From: Bacillota bacterium
GTDB taxonomy: Bacteria; Bacillota; Clostridia; Peptostreptococcales; Anaerovoracaceae
Direction: 5' to 3'
Length of the DNA: 64,000 nucleotides
NCBI GenBank assembly: GCA_030536355.1
Contig: JAUNQD010000002.1
Span: 64,920 to 128,919, forward strand
Shown here: positions 20,484 to 28,445 of the stretch, in pieces
How the letters are laid out: each line of letters opens with the position of its first letter
Numbering within the stretch: the stretch's first letter is position 1
The notes under the pieces: generated by a model
Database searches by the model: none
Told to the model about the DNA's origin: nothing
Seen by the model: the letters and a program-made list of their open reading frames with translations, nothing else
Position numbers and translations under genes: made by a program

Positions 20484-21398
20484 CTATATAAACAATGATG
20501 GTTCTTTTCGTTCATCCCCATACATTGCTTCTAACTCTTCCTTATGATAAATATATCCCGCATCGTCATAGTATAGTGCTTCTGTCGGGCACTTCTTGAC
20601 GCATCCGCAGCACTTGATGCAGATGCCGGAAACTATGCCGGGCTCGTCCTTTGAGATAGATCCCATCGGACATACTGCAGCGCACATGCCGCACTTGATG
20701 CATTTATCTTCATGAAGCTTAGGCTTCACTTTAAGTATATTTATATGTTCGCCATGCCTGTCTCTCGGTTTATAGTAATCTCTGATCGGATCACAGCCTT
20801 CGACTTCCACAGGCCCCATCATATCCAGTGTGTAGGACATCTCCACTTCATGGGCTGCACTGTCTCTCATTATCCAGAGGATCTTATCGGCTGCTTCTTT
20901 TGCAAAGGCATCAGCTATCTTCATGTCTGCAGCATCAGGCCTTCCGGCCGCCAGCGTTTTCGAGAAGGAATGTTCCCCGATGAAAGCTGCTGCTGCTACT
21001 GTCCTGAAGTCTTTATCTTCAAGGATGTTTCTCAGCTCGATCAGCGCATCATCAAAATTCCTGTTACCGTAGAGGACTACAGGGATGGCTATAGCGCCGC
21101 CGCCTTTGAGAGTATCGAGAAATTTGAGGAGCACATTAGGAACTCTTCCCGCGATGACAGGAACACCAAAAACGACGATATCGTTTTCATCAAAAATATA
21201 CTCCTTATCTCTTGCCGCTTTTACGGCGAAATTGATGTCTGCCTCTTTTTCAAACTCGACTTCTGACAAAAAATCCTCCGCTTCAGCTGATCCCGCTGTG
21301 CTTTTCAGTTCACTCCACATGCTGTATGCGATGCTTGTTGTGATCTTCGCAGTAGTTCCTGTGCCAGTGAAGTACATGGCTCTGATTTTCATACTCAT
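20484..21398 (-). CDS. EFR1-type flavodoxin/ferredoxin fusion protein
   Basis: 304 residues. Residues 1-210 resemble a flavodoxin-like fold starting [11 protein letters not shown]; residues about 233-280 hold two 4Fe-4S motifs, [12 protein letters not shown] and [12 protein letters not shown]. Such EFR1-family proteins probably shuttle electrons in the cytosol; partners are not known. AGGAGG precedes the ATG. It lies at the 3' end of the long minus-strand group that starts with the diol dehydratase genes, 14 bases after the cytidylate-kinase-like gene. Confidence 0.85.
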   Translation of the reverse strand: MSMKIRAMYFTGTGTTAKITTSIAYSMWSELKSTAGSAEAEDFLSEVEFEKEADINFAVKAARDKEYIFDENDIVVFGVPVIAGRVPNVLLKFLDTLKGGGAIAIPVVLYGNRNFDDALIELRNILEDKDFRTVAAAAFIGEHSFSKTLAAGRPDAADMKIADAFAKEAADKILWIMRDSAAHEVEMSYTLDMMGPVEVEGCDPIRDYYKPRDRHGEHINILKVKPKLHEDKCIKCGMCAAVCPMGSISKDEPGIVSGICIKCCGCVKKCPTEALYYDDAGYIYHKEELEAMYGDERKEPSLFI

Positions 21399-21412
21399 CT
21401 ATGGCCTCCTGC

Positions 21413-22051
21413 TTACCAGCTAAATGATGCCAGTCTGTCCAGTTTCTTTTCTGTATATTGGATGATCAGATCTACGATATCTTCGATCTCAAGGTATCCA
21501 CTGTCCATAGCCAGGTGATAGTTTACATGCTCTCCCCACTTTCTTCCTGTGTGATACGCATAGTAATTAGCTCTCGCCTTATCTGTATCCTTCATCATCT
21601 TCTTTACATTATCTTCAGGAACGCCGTATTCTTCAACAGCCCTTCTGATCTTATCAGCTTCTTCCGCATAAATGAATACATTTGTTGCTTCCGGCATTCC
21701 TCTAAGTATGTAATCTGCACATCTTCCGACAATAACACATGATCCTTCTTCTGCGATTTTTCTTATGGTATCGAACTGTGCCAAGAAAAATCTTTCATTG
21801 AGAGAAAGGCTTTCCGGACCGGCTTCACCGGTTCCCATAGCTGACATAAGACTGTACAGGAAACTATTTTTAGCTTTCTTTTCAGCTTCTTCCATCATTT
21901 CTCTGCAAAACCCTGATTCTTCTGCTATTCTGTCCAGCAATTCCTTATCATAATACGGAACCCCCATTTTTTCGGCAAGCCTTCTGCCAATGAGTCTTCC
22001 GCCGCTTCCAAACTCTCTGCTTATTGTTATTATGCATTTCTTATTATCCAT
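21413..22051 (-). CDS. Cytidylate kinase-like P-loop protein
   Basis: 212 residues. The N-terminus IITISREFGSGGRLIGRRLAE is the variant P-loop of the cytidylate-kinase-like family (distinct from the essential Cmk). The middle has CVIVGRCADYILR and a C-terminal helical lid region. Substrate is unknown; a nucleotide or other small-molecule kinase is likely. CGGAGGCGATT precedes the ATG at 22051. It sits between asparaginase and the EFR1-type protein. Confidence 0.8.
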   Translation of the reverse strand: MDNKKCIITISREFGSGGRLIGRRLAEKMGVPYYDKELLDRIAEESGFCREMMEEAEKKAKNSFLYSLMSAMGTGEAGPESLSLNERFFLAQFDTIRKIAEEGSCVIVGRCADYILRGMPEATNVFIYAEEADKIRRAVEEYGVPEDNVKKMMKDTDKARANYYAYHTGRKWGEHVNYHLAMDSGYLEIEDIVDLIIQYTEKKLDRLASFSW

Positions 22052-22115
22052 ATAATCGCCTCCGTGCGCTTAACTATTCCTAATATTGTACCACATCTCA
22101 AGCCTTTTTGCTAAT

Positions 22116-23117
22116 CTAATATAACGTATCTGCCGATACAGGGCCATAGAACTTGCCACAGATCCCCGACCAGTCGATACTGTCGTCTGCCAGTACCCAC
22201 ATGAGCTTAGTTATAACGGCTTCAAGAGTCATATCTCTGGCTTCCAAGATACTGAAAGCATCACTCAGTTTCTTGCCCACTTCATAAGTTTCCATGTGGC
22301 TTCCTTCATATGTGACCTGAGTGGTCATAACGAGAACTTTTTCTTCAGGCTTATACTTTTTGAGTTCTGCAAAGAGCACTTCTTCGAGGCTTTCAGGTAT
22401 CCCGCCTACGCCAAAACTTTCGATGATCACAGCATCGTAATTTTTGAATATTTCCGGTAGCAGTACAGGAGATATGCCCGGTGTCAGCTTCAATAGAAAA
22501 ACTTTATCGTTCAGTTTATCATAAAACACCGGTGCCGTTTCAGGTTTCTTCTGGTTCATGTACCTTATGATCCTGCCTTCATGGATAGATGCCAACAGCG
22601 GATAGTTGATACTGGAAAAGGCAGCATAGCTGAGAGACTTGGTTTTCTTGGCTCTCGTTCCTATAATGACCTCTCCGTCAAATACGATCTGTACACCCAT
22701 TGAGGCATCGTCGGCAGCATAAAGGATACTGTCTCTAAGATTTGCCTTGGCATCTGTTATCTCAAATCCGATAGGTTTCTGGGCTCCTGTCAGAACGATA
22801 GGTTTGCCTGAGTCCTGAATAAGGTATGAAAGCGCTGCTGCCGTATATGCCATGGTGTCTGTACCATGACATATAACAAACCCATCGTATTTATAGTATT
22901 CATCTTTTATAGCTTTAGCCAGCTCCAGCCAGTGAGACGGTGTTATGTCTGTACTGTCGAGATTGTACATAGCTTTTGTTGTCAAAAGTATATCTTCGCC
23001 AAGTTCAGGAAGATACGAAAGCAATTCTTCCGATGAAAGTGATGGCACCAGGCCTGCTGCATCCTTTACAGATGCAATAGTTCCTCCTGTGGTTATGACA
23101 AGAAGTTTTTTCTTCAT
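22116..23117 (-). CDS. ansA: L-asparaginase, type I (cytosolic)
   Basis: 333 residues, typical of the short cytosolic type I enzymes. The catalytic threonine motifs are ITTGGTIASVKD (residues 8-19) and CHGTDTMAYTAAALSYL (about 84-100). It hydrolyses L-asparagine to aspartate and ammonia; no signal peptide is seen. GAGGGATAG precedes the ATG at 23117. The gene follows the PEBP gene by 3 bases and so belongs to the transcription unit that includes the dehydratase reactivase genes. Confidence 0.93.
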   Translation of the reverse strand: MKKKLLVITTGGTIASVKDAAGLVPSLSSEELLSYLPELGEDILLTTKAMYNLDSTDITPSHWLELAKAIKDEYYKYDGFVICHGTDTMAYTAAALSYLIQDSGKPIVLTGAQKPIGFEITDAKANLRDSILYAADDASMGVQIVFDGEVIIGTRAKKTKSLSYAAFSSINYPLLASIHEGRIIRYMNQKKPETAPVFYDKLNDKVFLLKLTPGISPVLLPEIFKNYDAVIIESFGVGGIPESLEEVLFAELKKYKPEEKVLVMTTQVTYEGSHMETYEVGKKLSDAFSILEARDMTLEAVITKLMWVLADDSIDWSGICGKFYGPVSADTLY

Positions 23118-23120
23118 ATT

Positions 23121-23633
23121 CTATCCCTCATATATGAATTTCAGAACAGCCTTATCAATGGCATGTTCCTGAGTGATCTTTCTGATCTTGTTATAGTAAA
23201 ATCCCGGTTCGAGATCAGGTTTGATATCCAGCGCATAGATCTCCACTTCGTACTCGTGAGGTCTTCCCGGAGCAGGACCACCGTAATTGGCGATATATTC
23301 TGTAGGGATACCTTCATAAGGACCGTAAGGCAGCGCCCAGCTTGTCATTCCCTGGATTAGAGTGCCCTTTGCAGCCTCATTATCTTCAAGGCTTCTTCTG
23401 TCCTTATCGATGTCTGAAACGAGCCAGTGAACCCAAGGCACGCCTTCATCTTCTACGTTGTCATAGTCCATACAGATGATGGCGAAGCTTTCTGTTCCTT
23501 CAGGAACATCGTCCCATTCGAGAGGAAAAGATCTCTGCGGGATGCCGTATTTTATCTGGCTTTCATCTGAAGTTTTGATGCCGTATTCCGGATCCATGTA
23601 GCCGTTTGTCATTGCTTTTGATGTGAGTTTCAT
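23121..23633 (-). CDS. YbhB/YbcL-type PEBP (Raf-kinase-inhibitor-like) protein
   Basis: 170 residues with the phosphatidylethanolamine-binding protein fold: GTESFAIICMDYD, WVHWLVSDI and YGGPAPGRPHEYEVEIYALD are the anion-pocket motifs. The bacterial members bind small ligands, but their biological role is not settled. It starts 2 bases after the small reactivase subunit stop and ends 3 bases before asparaginase, which shows operon membership. A role in the dehydratase pathway is not established. Confidence 0.88.
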   Translation of the reverse strand: MKLTSKAMTNGYMDPEYGIKTSDESQIKYGIPQRSFPLEWDDVPEGTESFAIICMDYDNVEDEGVPWVHWLVSDIDKDRRSLEDNEAAKGTLIQGMTSWALPYGPYEGIPTEYIANYGGPAPGRPHEYEVEIYALDIKPDLEPGFYYNKIRKITQEHAIDKAVLKFIYEG

Positions 23634-23635
23634 GA

Positions 23636-24091
23636 TTATTCCTCCATGATGAATGGTTTATGCTTAAGTATCCTTGCCGCGTTCTTGCCTACGACTCTCA
23701 GTCGCTCGCTATCTGTATGGCTTCCGGTGTTCGCAGAGTCGGCATTGATTTCCTTGTCACTGAGCTCATAACTCATGAACGGCTCGCTCTTTTTGAACTG
23801 TACGCAGAAGATCTGCGCTTTATCACCGTCCACGCCTATAGCTACGCCCAGGCCTTTTTTAACGATATCTTCAAGAGCATCTGAGAAAGGCTCATCAGTC
23901 TCAAATCCGCACCTTGGCAGGCCTTCTTCTTCGATACCGTATGAGATCTGATATGCCATCTCTTCACAGCCTTCCGGGAAGAATATGTTTATCTTGGGAA
24001 GGCTTTCGTTGGCAACGTGTTCATGACGCAGGCTCATGCCGGTATATTCCACCTTGCCTGTTTCTATATCGCCTTTTCTCTTAATTTCCAT
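23636..24091 (-). CDS. Diol dehydratase reactivase beta/small subunit (PduH/DdrB-like)
   Basis: 151 residues from the ATG at 24091, preceded by GGAGGAGG; an upstream in-frame extension is spurious. Family features are the N-terminal PKINIFFPEGCEE segment, ISYGIEEEGLPRCG and the C-terminal RVVGKNAARILKHKPFI. With the alpha subunit it swaps damaged cobalamin out of the dehydratase. The gene overlaps the 3' end of the alpha gene by 11 bases, so the two are translated together. A stretch of about 18 residues (KEINADSANTGSHTDSER) before the last motif looks like a loop insertion. Confidence 0.88.
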   Translation of the reverse strand: MEIKRKGDIETGKVEYTGMSLRHEHVANESLPKINIFFPEGCEEMAYQISYGIEEEGLPRCGFETDEPFSDALEDIVKKGLGVAIGVDGDKAQIFCVQFKKSEPFMSYELSDKEINADSANTGSHTDSERLRVVGKNAARILKHKPFIMEE

Positions 24092-25913
24092 TGCCGGCCT
24101 CCTCCAGGTATGACAGCAGCAGTCCTGTCGCCACCGCATTTCTAGGGCCTTCTGTCTCTCTGACGTTAGCCTTGCCGCTGATGATGCCGTAATATGTAAG
24201 TGCGTCAGTCACCATGTTGCCCAGCTCGAAGTCAAGTGATGAACCCCCTACGAGAACAACGTGCTCGAATTCAGTGATGTTGCCTGTTCTGGACACTTTC
24301 TCGAGAGCTCGGATTATGTTGGTGATCAGCACTTTTTCTTTAGCTTCTCTTCTAACCGCCCTTATCTTCTCGAGGTTCTGATTAGTTCTCACAGGCTTCC
24401 ATCCTGTAGGTTTCAAAACTACAGTCCTTGCGAACATCTTGCTGTCTATAGCCTCTTCGAAGAACTGTGCCGTTCCGTCTTCATGTCTTATATGATAGAG
24501 TGATTCCACCTTTGCCAGCGGATATTTCTTGATCTCTTCTGCCAGTTTAAAATCATCAAGACCCAGCTCTGCATTGATGAGCATAGTTACCATGTTGCCT
24601 GCTCCTGCCAGATGGACAGGTCTTGATTTGTTTTCTCTATCAAGAAGGCATGCATCCGTTGAGCCTGCGCCTATATCTACCACCAGCAGAGGCTTCTCTG
24701 TTCCCGGAGTAGTCAACGCCCCTCTTACGGCCATGCTTCCTTCCACTCCGCCGATCTCAACTTTCACGCCAAGCTCAGCAGAAACTGCATCTGCAAGTCT
24801 TTCCATATGGAGCTTTTCTGTCTTTACCATGGCAGCGATCCCTACTGCCTTTTCCATGGCGAATTCATTGGCAAGATTTCCGCGCACTTCCTTAGGAACT
24901 ATTGTGTCTACCGCCATGATGTCTTTGATGAAGACATTGTTGTAGTCCTGTTCGGTAAGGTCCGCCATTTCCTTTCTTACCTTTTCCAGCATTCCGCCTA
25001 CATTAGTTCCCTTAGTTCCCGTAACATCTTCGATGTTTCTCGCTTTTCTGACTGTCTCCATGATCTCGCGGGAGCCGCGGTCTACCGGTGCCGTATATTT
25101 TCTCTTACCGCTATCTAGGATTATCTCACCTGCAGGGATGCGACGTTCTTTTACTTCGCCTTCAGGAGTTTTGATCACTACTGCCGAACGATTTCCTATG
25201 AGAGCTTTCGCGATGTGAACGATCTGCTTAGTCTCTGATGCAGTAAGTCCGAATACTGTCGCTATGCCGTACGGATTGGACAGGAATTCGATACATGATC
25301 CCGGCTGTGATACTTCTACCGCGCAAGGCATGCCGATAGGCACTCTGTCGATGGCCGCTACTTCGTCAAGTATCGGGATCACCTTATTTATTCTGTTATT
25401 TACAAGTACGCCGTCGTCTTTCTTGAGGATGGCGCCTTCTATATCTATATCATTATCAAGGGCTTCATTTATCATCTTCGCAGCGTCGATGAAGTCTACT
25501 TCTGCCGGTACTACGACGATATATGCCTTGTCTTTTTCTGCTTTATCGAGATCTTCGATCTTTATGGTCTCGCCTATGCCAAGGCCCAGACCTCCCGGCG
25601 TATCCGGGTTATGACCTATAAGTGTTGATTCTGTAATGATAGTCTCTGTGATGGTTTCCATCGCAAAGTCGCCGATAACGGGTGTAGCTTCGTTTATTCT
25701 GATGAGATCGATCTCTTCTATTTCAATCTCCATTTTCTTAGCTGCATCCTTCAGCGATTTGATTATTCCTTTGATATTGTCGTTAGTTCCCTTGATTCCT
25801 GTTGTCGCATTGATGCCGCTGACGCATTTTATCAGCTGACCGTCTTCGATCAATCCTAGGGCTGTTTCTGTTGTCGCATTACCTATGTCTACTCCGGCAA
25901 TATACTGTCTCAT
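24081..25913 (-). CDS. Diol dehydratase reactivase alpha subunit (DdrA/PduG-like)
   Basis: 610 residues, the standard length. The actin/Hsp70-like ATPase begins IAGVDIGNATTETALG, has the second phosphate motif VVDIGAGSTDACLLD (about 425) and the NPYGIATVFGLT and HVVLVGGSSLDFELG segments. It is a molecular chaperone that hydrolyses ATP to release inactivated cobalamin from the dehydratase. GAAGGACC precedes the ATG. It is separated from the small subunit gene by 117 bases that carry a strong hairpin, so it may be expressed less than the enzyme. Confidence 0.95.
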   Translation of the reverse strand: MRQYIAGVDIGNATTETALGLIEDGQLIKCVSGINATTGIKGTNDNIKGIIKSLKDAAKKMEIEIEEIDLIRINEATPVIGDFAMETITETIITESTLIGHNPDTPGGLGLGIGETIKIEDLDKAEKDKAYIVVVPAEVDFIDAAKMINEALDNDIDIEGAILKKDDGVLVNNRINKVIPILDEVAAIDRVPIGMPCAVEVSQPGSCIEFLSNPYGIATVFGLTASETKQIVHIAKALIGNRSAVVIKTPEGEVKERRIPAGEIILDSGKRKYTAPVDRGSREIMETVRKARNIEDVTGTKGTNVGGMLEKVRKEMADLTEQDYNNVFIKDIMAVDTIVPKEVRGNLANEFAMEKAVGIAAMVKTEKLHMERLADAVSAELGVKVEIGGVEGSMAVRGALTTPGTEKPLLVVDIGAGSTDACLLDRENKSRPVHLAGAGNMVTMLINAELGLDDFKLAEEIKKYPLAKVESLYHIRHEDGTAQFFEEAIDSKMFARTVVLKPTGWKPVRTNQNLEKIRAVRREAKEKVLITNIIRALEKVSRTGNITEFEHVVLVGGSSLDFELGNMVTDALTYYGIISGKANVRETEGPRNAVATGLLLSYLEEAGNGN

Positions 25914-25959
25914 TGATAGGTCCTTCTTTCATGAAATACTTTATTAATAATAGTATAAA

Positions 25960-25991
25960 GACCTCGCCTGCTTTACTCAAGAGGCGAGGTC
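25960..25991 (-). terminator. Intercistronic hairpin (partial terminator) between the small subunit and reactivase genes
   Basis: GACCTCGCCT (25960-25969) and AGGCGAGGTC (25982-25991) form a perfect 10-bp GC-rich stem with a 12-base loop, followed on the minus strand by TTTATACTATTATT. It lies inside the operon and could reduce transcription of ddrA-like and later genes. Confidence 0.65.
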
Positions 25992-26030
25992 GATATTTTT
26001 GTGCAAAGTGCGCCTTTGCTTAGAAGTTTT

Positions 26031-26450
26031 TTAGAACTTCTTCAGCATGCCACGGTTTTCATAAACCTCTGCAGCTTCTCTAACGAGCGCTGCATTGATC
26101 TTTGCATCATATTTTTCTTCGAGTTCTTCTGCGATAGCCATCAGTTCTTCCTTAGTGGAAACGTGTGGTCTCATGCAGTTGTAGATTTCAAGAATTCTTT
26201 CGTCAGGAATTCTTGTCATTTCTGCAGCTCTTCTGAAGTTTGCTGCAACCTGTGGATTTCCGAATGATTCCTGGATCTGAGCCTGGAGTTCCAGAGTTTC
26301 AGGTGCGATCTTGCAGTCATCTGCAGTAACTTCACCCTTCAGGATAGCTTCCATAGTGATTTCTTCTACAGGCTTTCCTGTTGGAGTCTTGATCAGTTCA
26401 GGATGTTTTTCATAAACCGGATAATCCTTTACAGCATCTAACTTAGCCAT
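26031..26450 (-). CDS. B12-dependent diol dehydratase small (gamma) subunit, PduE-like
   Basis: 139 residues. The family core DYPVYEKHPELIKTPTGKP, ITMEAILKGEVTADD, APETLELQAQ and IPDERILEIYNCMRP...TKEEL is clear. It lacks the N-terminal amphipathic helix that targets Klebsiella/Salmonella PduE to microcompartments. It completes the alpha2-beta2-gamma2 enzyme. AAGGAGG precedes the ATG at 26450, 30 bases after the permease stop. Its codons are uniform like those of the large subunit, suggesting high expression. Confidence 0.93.
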   Translation of the reverse strand: MAKLDAVKDYPVYEKHPELIKTPTGKPVEEITMEAILKGEVTADDCKIAPETLELQAQIQESFGNPQVAANFRRAAEMTRIPDERILEIYNCMRPHVSTKEELMAIAEELEEKYDAKINAALVREAAEVYENRGMLKKF

Positions 26451-26480
26451 AATTGAACCTCCTTATTTACCAAAGGACAA

Positions 26481-27821
26481 TTAGTCCATGTTGAATTCTT
26501 CTTCGATAGGTCTGATGTTCTTCTTACCGTAAGCGAAGTAGTAGATAACTGCTACAGCGTAAACTACGATTACCCAGATCAGAACTGAAATGTTAGCCCA
26601 CAGTACGCATACGAACAGTACGATTACGAAGATCAGAGCCAGTACAGGCAGGATCTTACCAGCTGAGAACGGTCTTTCCAGGTTTGGTTCCTTCTTTCTC
26701 ATTACGAATGTTGATACGATAGCGATTGTGTACATGATCAGTGCTGCGAATACTGAGATTGTTACCATCAGGCCAGTGTCGTTAGTCAGAACTGTTACGA
26801 TCAGAGCAATTGTTCCAGGAACGATCAGACCAACTGTAGGGCAGCCCTTGCTGTTTGTCTTAGCGAAGATAGCTGGCAGGTAACCAGTTCTACCCATAGC
26901 ATATGTCTGTCTTGAGAATGACAGGATGATAGCTGAGAATGATGCTACCATAGCGAACAGTGCTACTGCAGCGATCAGCTTAGGCCAGATAGCGTCTGCT
27001 CCGTAAGGAGTTTCCAGAGCGATAGCCAGTGGATAGTCAACTGATGCGATAGCATTGTAGTCTGCAATACCTGCAGGCAGGATGATAGCGATCAGTGAAG
27101 TGATGAACAGTGTAGCAACTGCAGGGATGTATCCCTTAGGAATGTCTCTAGGGTCCTTCATTTCTTCAGCGTTCATAGCAGCGCCGTCGATAGCGAAGTA
27201 GAACCACATTGAGAATGTCATAGCGCCTGCGATTCCCATGAATCCGTTAGTGAATACGCTTTCACCTTCAGCTACGCCCTTGAATGTATCCAGTTCGAAG
27301 TGTGGGATAGCCAGTACTGCGAATACTACCAGACCAACCAGTGATACGATAGTTACAACCAGTTCCAGCTTTGATGATGTTTCGATACCGAACAGGTTAA
27401 CCAGCATGAAGAAGATAAAGAATACTACTGTTGCAGCCAGTGCAGGGATTGAAGGGATCAGGTAGTTAACCAGAGCACCTGTAGCCAGAGCTACTGCACA
27501 TGGTGAAATCAGGAATGCGATCAGTACTGAGAATCCAGTTACGAATCCAGCGAAAGGACCGAACGCTCTTCTAGCATAAGCTGATGGTCCGCCTGCGTGC
27601 GGAATTGAAGTTGCCAGTTCTGTGTAGCAGAACAGGAATGGCACATACATCAGTGTTACTGGAATGAATGATACCAGGAATGATACAGGACCGCCTTCTG
27701 CGAATCCATATGCGAATCCATAGTAGTCTCCGGATACAACCAGACCTACTGCGATGGCCCACAGGCCAATAGGGGACAGGGCCTTTTTCAGTGAACCCTG
27801 ATTGTTAAGATTTTCTCCCAT
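26481..27821 (-). CDS. APC-superfamily permease, ethanolamine-permease-like
   Basis: 446 residues with about twelve membrane helices. The start GLWAIAVGLVVSGDYYGF and GGPVSFLVSF, then FLFCYTELATSIPHAGGPSAYARRAFGP, resemble ethanolamine permeases of the amino acid/polyamine/organocation superfamily as I remember them. It would import an amine or amino-acid-like substrate with a cation. The gene is placed between the medium and small dehydratase subunit genes, 63 bases after the former and 30 before the latter, so it is very likely the importer of the dehydratase substrate. GGAGG precedes the ATG. Substrate is inferred only at the class level. Confidence 0.88.
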   Translation of the reverse strand: MGENLNNQGSLKKALSPIGLWAIAVGLVVSGDYYGFAYGFAEGGPVSFLVSFIPVTLMYVPFLFCYTELATSIPHAGGPSAYARRAFGPFAGFVTGFSVLIAFLISPCAVALATGALVNYLIPSIPALAATVVFFIFFMLVNLFGIETSSKLELVVTIVSLVGLVVFAVLAIPHFELDTFKGVAEGESVFTNGFMGIAGAMTFSMWFYFAIDGAAMNAEEMKDPRDIPKGYIPAVATLFITSLIAIILPAGIADYNAIASVDYPLAIALETPYGADAIWPKLIAAVALFAMVASFSAIILSFSRQTYAMGRTGYLPAIFAKTNSKGCPTVGLIVPGTIALIVTVLTNDTGLMVTISVFAALIMYTIAIVSTFVMRKKEPNLERPFSAGKILPVLALIFVIVLFVCVLWANISVLIWVIVVYAVAVIYYFAYGKKNIRPIEEEFNMD

Positions 27822-27884
27822 TTTGTTTGCCTCCTAAATTGCAATAAATGTTTTTTGATTGATGATTTATATATTGTTCTTTAC

Positions 27885-28427
27885 TTAAAAAGTAACTTCC
27901 AGATCGATCGGTGCCATATCTCTGTTAGCCATGCCGCCTTCTTTGAAGTGCATCAGAGTTGACTTGATGAGGAACTTGGAAGGAACCATGTAGTCGTTGA
28001 GGATCTCAACAGGTTCAGGGTTTTCGCCCTTACCGTACTTAGCAGTGTTCTTACCAATTGTTCTGTACATATCCAGTTCGATCAGTGGTGACTGTGGGAA
28101 CAGTTCCAGGTTATCCAGCGGAACCATGTCCTTCTGGTGGATAACTGTAGTTCCTCTTGACTGCATAGCAACGCAGATTCCGCTGCCTGCCAGCTTTGAA
28201 CCCTGAGATGCGATGATACCTAAGTCAGTTGAGTTATAAACCTTGATGAATCTGTAGTTCATACCTTCTTCTTCGATACCTGCACATAATTCCTTCAGAA
28301 TCTCTTCCAAAGGAACATCTGTGATGGACTGCTTCAGTCCTGTACCGAAAGCAGGAGAAACAGCAATGATGATTTCTTTTGCATCAGTACCAGGCTGTGA
28401 TACGCCTAATTCTTTGATTTCCAGCAT
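27885..28427 (-). CDS. B12-dependent diol dehydratase medium (beta) subunit, PduD-like
   Basis: 180 residues. The core EIIIAVSPAFG, AGIEEEGMNYRFIKVYNSTD, SKLAGSGICVAMQSRGTTVIHQKD, NLELFPQSPLI and YRTIGKNTAKYGKGE matches PduD/DhaC. It begins directly at the core and lacks about 45 N-terminal residues, including the encapsulation helix, of the Klebsiella PduD. This subunit holds the lower side of cobalamin together with the large one. AAGGAGG precedes the ATG at 28427. It follows the large subunit gene by 18 bases. Confidence 0.94.
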   Translation of the reverse strand: MLEIKELGVSQPGTDAKEIIIAVSPAFGTGLKQSITDVPLEEILKELCAGIEEEGMNYRFIKVYNSTDLGIIASQGSKLAGSGICVAMQSRGTTVIHQKDMVPLDNLELFPQSPLIELDMYRTIGKNTAKYGKGENPEPVEILNDYMVPSKFLIKSTLMHFKEGGMANRDMAPIDLEVTF

Positions 28428-28445
28428 GTGTTTTTCCTCCTTCGA

